Below are positions 51,664-60,302 of a stretch of DNA of 64,000 nt, in pieces. Both the position numbers and the translations under genes were made by a program. Below the pieces are notes generated by a model. The model ran no database searches and was not told where the DNA came from. It saw only the letters and a list, made by a program, of their open reading frames with translations. This stretch comes from CAYRNY01 sp964425755. GTDB lineage: Bacteria; Chloroflexota; Anaerolineae; Aggregatilineales; Aggregatilineaceae. The stretch is taken from NCBI GenBank assembly GCA_964425755.1, contig CAYRNY010000015.1, positions 1 to 64,000 of the forward strand, given 5' to 3'. Within the stretch, counting starts at the first letter, position 1. Every line of letters begins with the position of its first letter.

Positions 51664-54393
51664 TTACACCTTCGTGGGAACGAATTCCAGGGTCACGACC
51701 TCACCGCCGTTGGCATGCACGTTGACACGACGACCGCCGATAATGTCGAGTTCGTCCTGGCGTTCTTCGGCCATGGTGACACGGTAAGCACGCTCGCACG
51801 GCACCCCCAGGCGAACGGTCCCTGCGACCGGCTCGCGCGTGATGTTATAGCAACGCACGATCAACGTGTCCCGTGCGCTGCGTTTCACCGCGCTCAACAC
51901 AAGCTCCGGCGGTTCGAGGGACACCGCGCTCAGCGTCGCCGGGAAGCGCCCCGAACGCGGCCAGGGAATCGGTGTTACGAGGTCGGGATCGTCGCGGGTG
52001 ATGTTCATCTCGCGCAGGTCCAGGCCGGGGTGGGTATCGGCGCGTCGCCCGTCCAGCGGGACGTTGTAGTTGTAGGCGTGCTGGTATACGTTGCGCCAGT
52101 CACCGGCGTGTGGGAAGATCGCGTATTCGAAGTGGTAGGTGCCGATACACTGCGCGCCGGGCGTGGGAACCAGCGGGCCGGCGGCGATACGGCGCACCCA
52201 CAGATCATCGCGCGACATCCAGCCCACGCTGCGCAGCAAGGTGAGCGCGATAGTGCCGTCTTCTGTGACCTCTACCGAGGGCAGGCCCCGGTTGAAGATC
52301 GCGAGTCCCTGTTTCCCGTCGCTCAGATCGGTGAAGGCGCGTTGGTGCATCAGCGGTGTCGGGTCTTCCACCCAGCCGGTAGAATCCGGTAGCTTGAGCT
52401 TGCGCTCGGCCACCATGAACGACTCGTCTACGTGGGCGCTCTCGACTGCCAGCCCGGTCGGGAACGTGACCGCCAGCTTGTGGTCGCGTGCCTGGTTATC
52501 GATCGTGGTGGTGATGTACAGCCCCGGCTGGCCTGCATAGAGGTGAACCGTTGACCGGATCGGCAGCGGCACCTGTTCGTTGGCGCGTGCCGTGCGATCG
52601 GCGGTCAGCCCTTTTGGAATCTGCAGCGTGCGTTCGATGTGGAACGCGGCCCGGCACGGGCCGGCCTCGATCCGCGTGACCTGCGCGGGCTGGTTGTGCG
52701 TGCTGATCACGTGGCTGCCAGCAGGGAAGGGGCAAAACGTGTATTCATCGCCCGCATCTTCAACGTCGACAAGGTGCCCCAGGCCGGAAAACGTGCGCCC
52801 GGTGATCTTGTCGGTGACCGTCAGCCCGCCGTCCGGCGCGATCTCAAACGCCAGGAACTCGTTTTCCGCCCCGCGTTCATGCGCCGTCAGGTCCGGCGCG
52901 GTGATTGCCTGCACGGTGCTGGACCGGGCCGGTTGGACATAAACGGCGGTAAAGCCAAGTGCAGGCACATCGATGGGGAACAGGACCTTGATAACGCGTT
53001 TGCGGTTCGCTTTGAGCACCTCCATCCAGAAACGCTCTTCGTCCTGAAGCACCTGGTGAGGCACGATTTCACCCGCCGCGTTGACCATTTGGAATGTGTC
53101 CGCGGTCGGATCGTCAAAATCGAATGCGATTTCCGCTTCGACAATTTCCCGGCGTGCCCACCCAAGTGGGTTGTAGATCATAACCGGCATGCCCGGTTGC
53201 GCGGTATAGTCAAGCTGCCGCGCGATCGCGCGCAGGCTGTCCCGGACGAGCGCCTCGGCGATCTGGCGTGACTGGCTGAACCGGAACCCCATCTCGTGGT
53301 GGACCTCGTCGACTCCGCAGCCGTAGATATCGTCGTGCGGGTGATTGAGCAGCAGCCAATGCCAGGCATGTTCGACCAGCGCGGGCGTGCCTTCAGGCAT
53401 ATCGCCACCGAGCCACCAGGCGAGCGCGGTCAGTGGTTCGAGATATCGTTCGAGCAGCGTCTCGCCGCGATGGTTCGCTTGCTTGAGGTGGATACGCGTA
53501 GAATAAACGCCCTGCAGAATTTCGGAGTAACGCCCCCAGCGGAATTCGCCTTCGAACTCCGGTAGTTCGACCCCCGACTCGCGCACCCGCTGCAAGTGCT
53601 CGCCCAGCGTGCCATGCTGAATGTGTACGTTCTCTAGCGTGGTGTTGGCGCGCTCGATGATCTGCGGGATGCGTGGTTCAGGTTCGGCATGGTCGATGCC
53701 GTTCATCAGGAGCAGCGCGTCAGTGTTCGCCATCGGGATCAGTTTTTCGATCGCGCGTTCGATCTTGGCCTGCGCCAGGTCCGCATCGAACGCCATTTGC
53801 GAGGTGTCGCCCCAGTGGATCGCGTAGCCCAGGTTGGTCACGTTGTGATATCCCCAGAGCATCAGAATGGTGGTGACGGTGGACCCATCCGGGGCGCGCC
53901 ATTCGAACTCGGTCCCCAGGCGGTCGCCCTCTGTGCCCATCCCGCGCCAGAAAAACGCGTTATCGATGCCAAAACCGCGCAGTATCTGGGGTAGTTGGGC
54001 GATATGGCCGAATCCGTCCGGCACGTACCCGATCTTCATGACGCCGCCATACGGCTCGCCCAATTGATGGCCGAACTGCAAATTCCGGATCAACGCTTCA
54101 GGGCTTACCAGGAATTCATCCGCCAGCACGTACCACGGACCGACCTGGACGCGCCCGGCCTTGCACAGCGCTTGCAGTTCAGCCGCGCGTTCCGGGCGTA
54201 TTTCAAGATAATCTTCCAGCACGCTCATCTGTCCGTCGAGCATGAAGACCCGAAAATCGGGATCGTTGTGCAGGATATGAAGCAGGCGATCAACGAGGCG
54301 CACCAGCCGTATGCGGTATTCCTGGAAGGTGACATACCAGGCGCGATCCCAGTGCGTATGGCTCACTAACGTCGCGTGAAAAGAATCGACCAT
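51664..54393 (-). CDS. Alpha-mannosidase, glycoside hydrolase family 38
   Basis: This 909-residue enzyme hydrolyses alpha-mannosides (or 2-O-mannosylglycerate-type substrates). The GH38 N-terminal domain begins VSHTHWDRAWYVTFQEYR (zinc ligands His14 and Asp16) and has the catalytic nucleophile Asp126 in YVPDGFGHIAQLPQIL. The C-terminal beta domains follow (MPVMIYNPLGWARREIVEAE; VTFPTGLAVESAHVDESFMV). There is no signal peptide, so it acts in the cytoplasm on imported glycosides. It is the first gene of the - strand glycoside operon, next to the divergent control region. Confidence 0.92.
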   Translation of the reverse strand: MVDSFHATLVSHTHWDRAWYVTFQEYRIRLVRLVDRLLHILHNDPDFRVFMLDGQMSVLEDYLEIRPERAAELQALCKAGRVQVGPWYVLADEFLVSPEALIRNLQFGHQLGEPYGGVMKIGYVPDGFGHIAQLPQILRGFGIDNAFFWRGMGTEGDRLGTEFEWRAPDGSTVTTILMLWGYHNVTNLGYAIHWGDTSQMAFDADLAQAKIERAIEKLIPMANTDALLLMNGIDHAEPEPRIPQIIERANTTLENVHIQHGTLGEHLQRVRESGVELPEFEGEFRWGRYSEILQGVYSTRIHLKQANHRGETLLERYLEPLTALAWWLGGDMPEGTPALVEHAWHWLLLNHPHDDIYGCGVDEVHHEMGFRFSQSRQIAEALVRDSLRAIARQLDYTAQPGMPVMIYNPLGWARREIVEAEIAFDFDDPTADTFQMVNAAGEIVPHQVLQDEERFWMEVLKANRKRVIKVLFPIDVPALGFTAVYVQPARSSTVQAITAPDLTAHERGAENEFLAFEIAPDGGLTVTDKITGRTFSGLGHLVDVEDAGDEYTFCPFPAGSHVISTHNQPAQVTRIEAGPCRAAFHIERTLQIPKGLTADRTARANEQVPLPIRSTVHLYAGQPGLYITTTIDNQARDHKLAVTFPTGLAVESAHVDESFMVAERKLKLPDSTGWVEDPTPLMHQRAFTDLSDGKQGLAIFNRGLPSVEVTEDGTIALTLLRSVGWMSRDDLWVRRIAAGPLVPTPGAQCIGTYHFEYAIFPHAGDWRNVYQHAYNYNVPLDGRRADTHPGLDLREMNITRDDPDLVTPIPWPRSGRFPATLSAVSLEPPELVLSAVKRSARDTLIVRCYNITREPVAGTVRLGVPCERAYRVTMAEERQDELDIIGGRRVNVHANGGEVVTLEFVPTKV

Positions 54394-54430
54394 GATGTTG
54401 CGTCCCTTTTAAATGTGTGCGCACTGCAAT

Positions 54431-54485
54431 ATGTATAGACAAATCACTTTGAAAACATTATACTGGTCAAGAGATGCGCTGACAA
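54431..54485. promoter_or_regulatory. Divergent overlapping promoters with operator
   Basis: On the + strand TAGACA (54436-54441), a 17-base spacer and TATACT (54459-54464) point to the permease gene. On the - strand TTGTCA (54480-54485), a 17-base spacer and TATAAT (54457-54462) point to the mannosidase gene. The two -10 boxes overlap. The operator TGTATAGACA (54432-54441) covers the + strand -35 and lies just past the - strand start site, so one bound repressor would block both. Confidence 0.65.
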
Positions 54486-54567
54486 GTATTCCGGCAGCAT
54501 TGCATACAACACCAGAATCACCGTGCCTATTAACATTCAAGATACCATCGCGCCTGGGCCGGCACTT

Positions 54568-54579
54568 TTGTATAGACAA
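54568..54579. promoter_or_regulatory. Second operator copy TTGTATAGACAA
   Basis: This 12-base near-palindrome repeats the operator core TGTATAGACA 137 bases after the first copy, close to a whole number of helical turns (about 13). It could allow looping between the two sites or block the downstream leader of the permease operon. Confidence 0.5.
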
Positions 54580-54665
54580 ATTTGATGTAACCATTCCCGC
54601 TGTGTGTTTGCAGTGCGTCCGGCGCGGGATGGTGCGTGCTATCGTCTGACTAAAGGATTCTAGAG

Positions 54666-56639
54666 ATGTTTGAATGGCTAGATGCCGCCATTTTGACCGT
54701 TTCGGGACTTGAGATCGTTCGTTTGCATGTGCTTGCCGTGGTCGCGGCACTCGTGATCGCCTGGTTCGCGCGGCGTCGCGGACGCAATCTGGTGCTGTGG
54801 TTTGCCGCCGCGTTGATCGCGTTCGTCGCTGCGAGCGTCGTCGTAGGGTTGTTGCTCCCGGATTCGACGGTGCCGCGCGGAGAGGAACCGTCCGACGCAT
54901 ACCTGCTGTGGTCCGATCCTGCGCTGCGCTCGGATACCGGCCTGTTGATCCTTATCGTTGCCCTGGTTGTTGTGCTCGTTCCGGTGGTCAAATTCTTACT
55001 GCGGGCGGCTACGCCGGGGCGGGTCCTGCAGTGGCGGCGCGGCTTGAGCGCAGCGGGTAGCGCTCTGGTGATCGTGTTTCCATTGATCATCTGGGGCTGG
55101 CTCACGGTCACGTTGATCGCACATGCCGGTTACGGTGATCTGGTGCTGCCCCTGGCCGGTTTCGTGTTGATCGTGCTCGCTACCGCGATCGTGGTTATCG
55201 CGCTAGAGGACGAGCAGCGCAACCAGGCGTTGTTTTGGCTGGCCGTTGGACTGGTTGCCGCGCAACTTCGCTACAACGCGACGCGTCCCCCGGCACAATC
55301 GTATTTCGAGCCGCCGGGGACGGTGCCGTTCTTCTTGATCCTGCTGCCGTACCTGTTCGGTCTGATCGGCGCGCATATCATCAAGCAGGCACGGGATACC
55401 CGCGCGTACATCCTGATGGGGTGGCAGCTTGGGGCGCTGGCCTGGACGATCACTGTGATCGGTTTTGCCGTCAAATTCATGGGCCATTACGATTACCAGA
55501 CGACGTATGCCTTCGACCTGGGTGTCATGCTCGATAGTCCGCTCCGGTTTCTGGTCGCGCTGGCACGGCAATATTACGAACTCGTGCCGCGTAACATACC
55601 GGCAGATCGTAACGTCGCCGATATGGAGAACTGGCGCACCGCGCTAACCGCACTGGCGGGGGCACTGGCGATGGGCGCCTTGTTCGTTCACTTGCGCTGG
55701 CGGCTGCCGGTCCCCACCGAGAAACTCACGCTGCCTGCTTACCTGCGCCGCTTCGAGCGCATCGACCTGACCCTGCAGCAGAAACGCTACCTGCTGGCAT
55801 TGGTGCTGATCACACCGGCGGTTGCGCTGCGCACGTTCACGACGTTCTACCCGTTCGTGCAGACGGTCGTGCTCAGCGTGCAGCGCTATAACCCGGCTTT
55901 TCCGCCGCGCCGTTATATTGACATGCGCAACTTCGAGAGGCTGTCCACCGATCTGGTTGTGCGCGAGAGCCTGGAATTTACGCTGGTGTTCGTGTTCGTC
56001 TCGACGTTTTTCCAGGTGGCGCTGGGGCTGGCGATCGCGCACCTGCTCAACGCTAATTTCCGGCTGCGCGGGTTTGCCCGCACGATCAGCCTGATTCCCT
56101 GGGCGGTCCCGATGGTCGTCGCGGCGATCGGGTTCCGTTGGATGTTCGACGACCAGTTCGGCATGATCCCGGACCTGTTGCGCCGTGTCGGGTACGAAGA
56201 GAAATGGCTCGTCAACCCCGAGAACGCGAAAACCGCCGTGACGTTCGTCAACATCTGGAAGAGCACGCCGTTTGCCGCGCTGTTGCTGCTGGCCGGTTTG
56301 CAGGGAGTCAATGAAGACCTGTACGAGGCGGCGCGTGTAGACGGCGCGAACTGGTTACACGCGCTGCGTTTCATCACCATCCCCATGTTGATGCCGATAA
56401 TTGTGACGGTCAGCATGTTCTTGCTTGTGTGGCAGCTCGCGGTCTTCGATCTGCCGTTCGCTATGACGGGGGGCGGTCCCGGATTCTCGACGACGGTCCT
56501 TTCACAGAAGATATACCTGGAGATCAATTCATTGAACTACAGTTTTGCAGCGGCGGTCAGTATCTTCCTGGTGGTCGTGGTGTCGATCATCGGTGGCATC
56601 GGGTTATACCTGCTGCGCCGGGTTGAGGTCAGGGCATAA
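54666..56639 (+). CDS. Sugar ABC transporter permease (MalF type) with long extra membrane domain
   Basis: Residues about 370-657 are a standard CUT1 permease: LVLITPAVALRTFTTFYPFV, the transmembrane block, the EAA loop NEDLYEAARVDGANWLHALR near 550 and PFAMTGGGPGFSTTVLSQKI. Residues 1-360 are an additional hydrophobic region with about nine predicted spans that ordinary MalF/UgpA proteins of about 300 residues lack. The total of 657 exceeds even E. coli MalF. The extra part has no motif that I recognise. It pairs with the MalG-type gene 17 bases downstream and with the Tat-exported binding protein across the divergent promoter. Confidence 0.85.
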   Translation: MFEWLDAAILTVSGLEIVRLHVLAVVAALVIAWFARRRGRNLVLWFAAALIAFVAASVVVGLLLPDSTVPRGEEPSDAYLLWSDPALRSDTGLLILIVALVVVLVPVVKFLLRAATPGRVLQWRRGLSAAGSALVIVFPLIIWGWLTVTLIAHAGYGDLVLPLAGFVLIVLATAIVVIALEDEQRNQALFWLAVGLVAAQLRYNATRPPAQSYFEPPGTVPFFLILLPYLFGLIGAHIIKQARDTRAYILMGWQLGALAWTITVIGFAVKFMGHYDYQTTYAFDLGVMLDSPLRFLVALARQYYELVPRNIPADRNVADMENWRTALTALAGALAMGALFVHLRWRLPVPTEKLTLPAYLRRFERIDLTLQQKRYLLALVLITPAVALRTFTTFYPFVQTVVLSVQRYNPAFPPRRYIDMRNFERLSTDLVVRESLEFTLVFVFVSTFFQVALGLAIAHLLNANFRLRGFARTISLIPWAVPMVVAAIGFRWMFDDQFGMIPDLLRRVGYEEKWLVNPENAKTAVTFVNIWKSTPFAALLLLAGLQGVNEDLYEAARVDGANWLHALRFITIPMLMPIIVTVSMFLLVWQLAVFDLPFAMTGGGPGFSTTVLSQKIYLEINSLNYSFAAAVSIFLVVVVSIIGGIGLYLLRRVEVRA

Positions 56640-56655
56640 AAGGAGTGCGCTTGTT

Positions 56656-57549
56656 ATGTCAATTTCACCGTATAGCTCAGCCACTTCAGCCACCGCGCGC
56701 CGCGACCCGATCCGCTTCAGGAAGCTCACGCGGACGTTGACGGTGTACGGAAGCTTTGTGTTGTTCGTGATTTTCATCGGATTCCCGTTTTATTACATCG
56801 CAGCCTCATCGATCACGCCGCGTAACGAGTTGTTCAAGATTCCACCGTCTTACGTGCCGAACCACGTCACGCTTGACAACTACCGGGCGATGATCGACGC
56901 GGTGCCCTTCACGCTGTATCTGCGCAACTCGTTGATCTTCGCCGTTGGCTCGGCGGTCGTGTCTGTGGTGGCGAGCGCGATGGCGGCTTACGCCCTGGCG
57001 CGAATCCGGTTTCCCGGCAGCAACGTGGTGTATTTCGCGTTGATCATGTCGGTGGCACTGCCGCAGATCGCGGTGCTGGTGCCCATGTTCGAAACGTTCC
57101 AGCAGTTCAAGCTGATCAACACTCACGAGGGCTTGATCCTGCTCATGAGTAGCTTGATGCTGCCGTTCACGATCCTGACGCTGGTCTCGTTCGTGATGCA
57201 GATTCCGGTCGAGGTGGAGGAGGCCGCGTTGATCGATGGCGCGAACATCCTGCAGGTGATGGTGCGGATCGTAATGCCGCTGATCTTGCCCGCCATCAGC
57301 ACGATGTCCGTGATCAATTTCATCATCAGTTGGAACGAGTTGCTATATCCGCTGGTTTTCGCGCAGCGCGACGCGACAAAAACGCTCAGCGTGGCGCTCG
57401 TCGAGTTGTCGTCCGACGCGTCGACCTATACCCGCCCCTGGGATATGCTGAGTGCGTTGAGCGTGTTCATGGTGGTCCCGGTGCTGCTGATCGTGCTTGT
57501 CGGACAGCGCATGATCATCGCGGGGCTGTCGCGCGGGGCGGTGAAGTAG
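56656..57549 (+). CDS. Sugar ABC transporter permease (MalG type)
   Basis: This 297-residue CUT1 permease has six spans. Motifs include FPFYYIAASSITPRNELFKI near residue 40, the long conserved YALARIRFPGSNVVYFALIM, and the EAA loop VEVEEAALIDGANILQVMVR near 195 with PLILPAISTMSVINFI. ATG 56656 is preceded by AGGAGTG. An earlier in-frame ATG lies inside the first permease gene and was not used. Confidence 0.9.
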   Translation: MSISPYSSATSATARRDPIRFRKLTRTLTVYGSFVLFVIFIGFPFYYIAASSITPRNELFKIPPSYVPNHVTLDNYRAMIDAVPFTLYLRNSLIFAVGSAVVSVVASAMAAYALARIRFPGSNVVYFALIMSVALPQIAVLVPMFETFQQFKLINTHEGLILLMSSLMLPFTILTLVSFVMQIPVEVEEAALIDGANILQVMVRIVMPLILPAISTMSVINFIISWNELLYPLVFAQRDATKTLSVALVELSSDASTYTRPWDMLSALSVFMVVPVLLIVLVGQRMIIAGLSRGAVK

Positions 57550-57601
57550 CAAGTTTCAGATCACAGCGCGCGGCCTGCCGGTCGTGCGCCGCTTTTGCGC
57601 C

Positions 57602-57625
57602 CTTAATTTTTAAGTTAGCTATAAT
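57602..57625 (+). promoter_or_regulatory. AT-rich possible promoter before the ferritin-like gene
   Basis: After the permease operon an AT-rich stretch contains the palindrome CTTAATTTTTAAG (57602-57614) and a perfect -10 box TATAAT (57620-57625). The best -35 (TTGCGC at 57595) has a 19-base spacer and is weak. A local start for the next gene is possible. Confidence 0.35.
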
Positions 57626-57677
57626 ATTTTTAACGCTTATGGTGATGATATCGCCAGGTGAAGTCAGGAGGAACACT

Positions 57678-58892
57678 ATGCCCACAACTCCCCAACACAT
57701 CACGATGGAAGAGAACGTCGAAATCCTGAAACGCTACGCCTATCTTGAGCGAGCCTGCATGCGGACGTTGGCCGGCTGGCTGCCCGGTGTGCCCGAATGG
57801 GAAGCGAAAAACGAGTTCGGGCTTCATATCTGGGAGAGCGCCGACGCGGCGAATAGCATTCGCGGGCGGCTGCGCGAGCTGCGCACTTACCAGCCGGAGC
57901 GCGCGCTCAGCCCCACCCTGGAGACCGTGTTCAAAGAACTGGATTACGCCCAGAACACCGCTGAAGTGGTCGCCACCGTCTATCTGGTCGTGAAGCGGGG
58001 ACTGCTGGAAGCGTACCGCAACCATCCCGCCACCACGTGGCCGGAGTTCGATAAGCCGACGGTGAAGGTCACCGACAGCCTGATCGAGCACACCGAAAAT
58101 CAGGTGCGTTGGGCTGAGGGTTTTTTGCCCACGATCGCGGAGCGTTATCCTGGCTGGGAAACGTGGCGCGATTATATCGCCGCGCTGCTGGCGGCTGACG
58201 GCGGTGTTATGGGGACCGGGGCGCGGCAACCTGCCCCTCAGCGTCCGGACGAGCGCTCGCTGTTGCTCCCCTGGAAGGAATGCCAGCGTATGCCGGACTG
58301 GCCGATCTTCGATCCGGACACTGACATCGAACCGGATCGCAAGACCGAGCCGGAAGCCCATCGCCTGTGGCGTTTTAAGCATTACCTGAACGAGATGACT
58401 GCCGCTGAAACGCTTGGCTCGATCCTGTGGATGACCCCGGAAATGTCCTGGGAATACCAGCACAACGTGGCGCGGCACTTGTGGGACGAAGTCCGGCACA
58501 GCCAGCTGGGGCAGATTCGCGTGCAGCAGCTTGGCCTGGCGATCGAGGACGTCCCGCAGGTCGTCCAGATCTACAATGTCATGATGGCATTGCCCGCCGT
58601 CGAGCAGTACGCGCTTTTGACGACGGTGATCGAGCCGAACGGTATGCCGGAGAAGCAGGCCAACCGCGAGCACTGGGAAGCGATCGAAGATGATATTTCG
58701 GCTGCCGCGGTCAGCTACGATTGGAGTGATGAGAACTTCCACATCCGCTGGGGCAAAAAGTGGACCCCGGTGCTGCTCGAAACTTACGGCTACGACGAGA
58801 CGCCGGAGCAGATCAAGGTGCGGATGGAAGACTGGATGCTGGAGAACACGCCTGTCAAAATGCAGCAGCGCCATTCAGCGGGCATTGCCTGA
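57678..58892 (+). CDS. Ferritin-like fold protein of unknown function
   Basis: This 404-residue protein is nearly all helical. Possible di-iron ligands are in EKNEFGLHIWESADAANSIR (His50, Glu53) and NVARHLWDEVRHSQLGQIRV (Glu271, His274), spaced like the paired helices of ferritin-like or DUF455-type proteins. I do not recognise a named function. It lies between a sugar permease operon and a UroD-like gene and ends at a strong terminator. AGGAGGAAC precedes ATG 57678; an upstream in-frame extension reaching 57330 overlaps the permease gene and was rejected. Confidence 0.6.
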   Translation: MPTTPQHITMEENVEILKRYAYLERACMRTLAGWLPGVPEWEAKNEFGLHIWESADAANSIRGRLRELRTYQPERALSPTLETVFKELDYAQNTAEVVATVYLVVKRGLLEAYRNHPATTWPEFDKPTVKVTDSLIEHTENQVRWAEGFLPTIAERYPGWETWRDYIAALLAADGGVMGTGARQPAPQRPDERSLLLPWKECQRMPDWPIFDPDTDIEPDRKTEPEAHRLWRFKHYLNEMTAAETLGSILWMTPEMSWEYQHNVARHLWDEVRHSQLGQIRVQQLGLAIEDVPQVVQIYNVMMALPAVEQYALLTTVIEPNGMPEKQANREHWEAIEDDISAAAVSYDWSDENFHIRWGKKWTPVLLETYGYDETPEQIKVRMEDWMLENTPVKMQQRHSAGIA

Positions 58893-58921
58893 ACCTGCTG
58901 CCCGTCGATCACTTTCGCGCT

Positions 58922-58963
58922 AACACACCGCCTGTAGCCGCACGCTACCGGCGGTGTGTTTTT
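58922..58963 (+). terminator. Strong intrinsic terminator after the ferritin-like gene
   Basis: AACACACCGCC (58922-58932) pairs perfectly with GGCGGTGTGTT (58950-58960), with a further inner GTAGC/GCTAC stem after one mismatch, a 5-base loop, and a T-run to 58963. It separates the transcript from the next promoter. Confidence 0.9.
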
Positions 58964-59013
58964 GCAGCGGCCTGGATGCGCCGGGTCAACTATACCAATC
59001 CCGGGGTGTGTTT

Positions 59014-59050
59014 CTGACGTTTGTGGTAAATTGGGTATAATGTCTAGACA
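59014..59050 (+). promoter_or_regulatory. Promoter with operator TGTCTAGACA before the third UroD-like gene
   Basis: CTGACG (59014-59019) and a perfect TATAAT (59036-59041) are 16 bases apart. The perfect 10-base palindrome TGTCTAGACA (59041-59050) begins on the last base of the -10 box and covers the likely start site. It matches the operator core in the mannosidase/permease divergent region (TGTATAGACA) in nine of ten bases. Confidence 0.65.
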
Positions 59051-59091
59051 AATTAGGCTTGCTCAAGCGTATTCACCAGGAAAGGCCTCGT

Positions 59092-60243
59092 ATGCCCGAC
59101 GTGATAGAGATTCAGGTGACAGTAGAAGAGTTAGAGACGCGACGCGAGCGGGTCGCCAAGACCAAGCGCTTCGAAACGCCCGACCGCGTGCCGGTTATCC
59201 CGGCGATCGCGCACCGCTTTTTGATCCCGAAGCTCGGCGTCAGCTTCCGTGACTATTACAGCGACCCAGAAATCATGCTGCGCACCCAGATCCTGGCCCA
59301 AAAATGGCTGCTGGAAAACGTGCGCACGGACGCCCACGCGATCACCGGGGCGTGGGTCGGCGCGTGGACGGACTTCCAGAATACGTTTGAGGCCGGCAGC
59401 CTGGGGTGCGAGGTTCATTTCCCTGAGGATGATATCCCCTGGGTGGGCAAGGGATGGGTTAAGACCGATGATGACTTACGCGTACTGGAGGCCATCGACT
59501 ACGTGCACAGCGGGATCAATGCCCGCCAGATCGCGTATCGCGAGGCGATGATCGCCGTCGCTGACAAGTACCCGGTCAAGTTCCTGGACGGCCCGGTGTT
59601 CTATCCCGGCGAGAATCCCTGGCTGACGCACACCTCCGACGGTCCTTTTGGCGTTGCGGGGGATGTCATGGGGCAGGTAGAAGCTTTCACCGCCGTTTAC
59701 CAGCGTCCCGACTTCCTGCGCGAGGTCATGCGCATCGTGACGGACAAAATGATCGAGTGGCTTGATTTCTGCTGGGCGGAGATGGGGCTTGAACAGCGCG
59801 ATTTCGCCTGGACGGATGACCTCGCGGTGTCCCTTTCGGCGGAGAAATTTCGCGAGTTCGCCCTGCCCTTCAACCAGAAATTGCGGTTTCACTTCGATGG
59901 CTGGGTTTCGTTGCACATGTGCGGCAAGTCCGATCACCTGCTGTCGATTTTCCGCGATGACCTGCGGGTCAACGAGCTACAGGGCTTTGGGTACCAGGTA
60001 GACCTGGACCGCATCGGCGAGGAATTAGGGGGACGGGTGGTGCTGATCGGCAATGTCAACCCGATGCTGATCCGTGACGGCACGCCCGAAGACGTGCGCG
60101 AGGCTACGCGCCGGGTGATCGAAAAGTTGGCACATCATCGCGGCCTGATCATCCAAGACGGCAACAACATCCCCCCCGATGCCCCGCTGGAGAACATCAA
60201 CGCGATGATGGAAGCCGCCGAGCGCTACGGGCGCTATGAGTAG
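59092..60243 (+). CDS. Uroporphyrinogen decarboxylase-family protein with HxC motif, third copy
   Basis: This 383-residue UroD/MtaA-superfamily protein has the zinc-type motif His275-Met-Cys277 (VSLHMCGKSDHLLSIF), LAWTDD-like DFAWTDDLAVSLSAEKFREF upstream and RVVLIGNVNPMLIRDGTPED downstream. It is not closely alike to the other two family members in the window. It is expressed from its own operator-bearing promoter and followed by the GH31 gene. I chose ATG 59092 with AGGAAAGG upstream. Confidence 0.75.
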   Translation: MPDVIEIQVTVEELETRRERVAKTKRFETPDRVPVIPAIAHRFLIPKLGVSFRDYYSDPEIMLRTQILAQKWLLENVRTDAHAITGAWVGAWTDFQNTFEAGSLGCEVHFPEDDIPWVGKGWVKTDDDLRVLEAIDYVHSGINARQIAYREAMIAVADKYPVKFLDGPVFYPGENPWLTHTSDGPFGVAGDVMGQVEAFTAVYQRPDFLREVMRIVTDKMIEWLDFCWAEMGLEQRDFAWTDDLAVSLSAEKFREFALPFNQKLRFHFDGWVSLHMCGKSDHLLSIFRDDLRVNELQGFGYQVDLDRIGEELGGRVVLIGNVNPMLIRDGTPEDVREATRRVIEKLAHHRGLIIQDGNNIPPDAPLENINAMMEAAERYGRYE

Positions 60244-60302
60244 TGTTGGCAAGCTGTGAATACATTTGAGCCGCAACATGACATGACGAGGAGCAACTGA
60301 AG

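Noticed and set aside
57570..57596. Short GC hairpin with TTTT after the MalG-type permease
   Set aside because: Only a five-base stem (GCGGC/GCCGC) can be formed; too weak to call a terminator.
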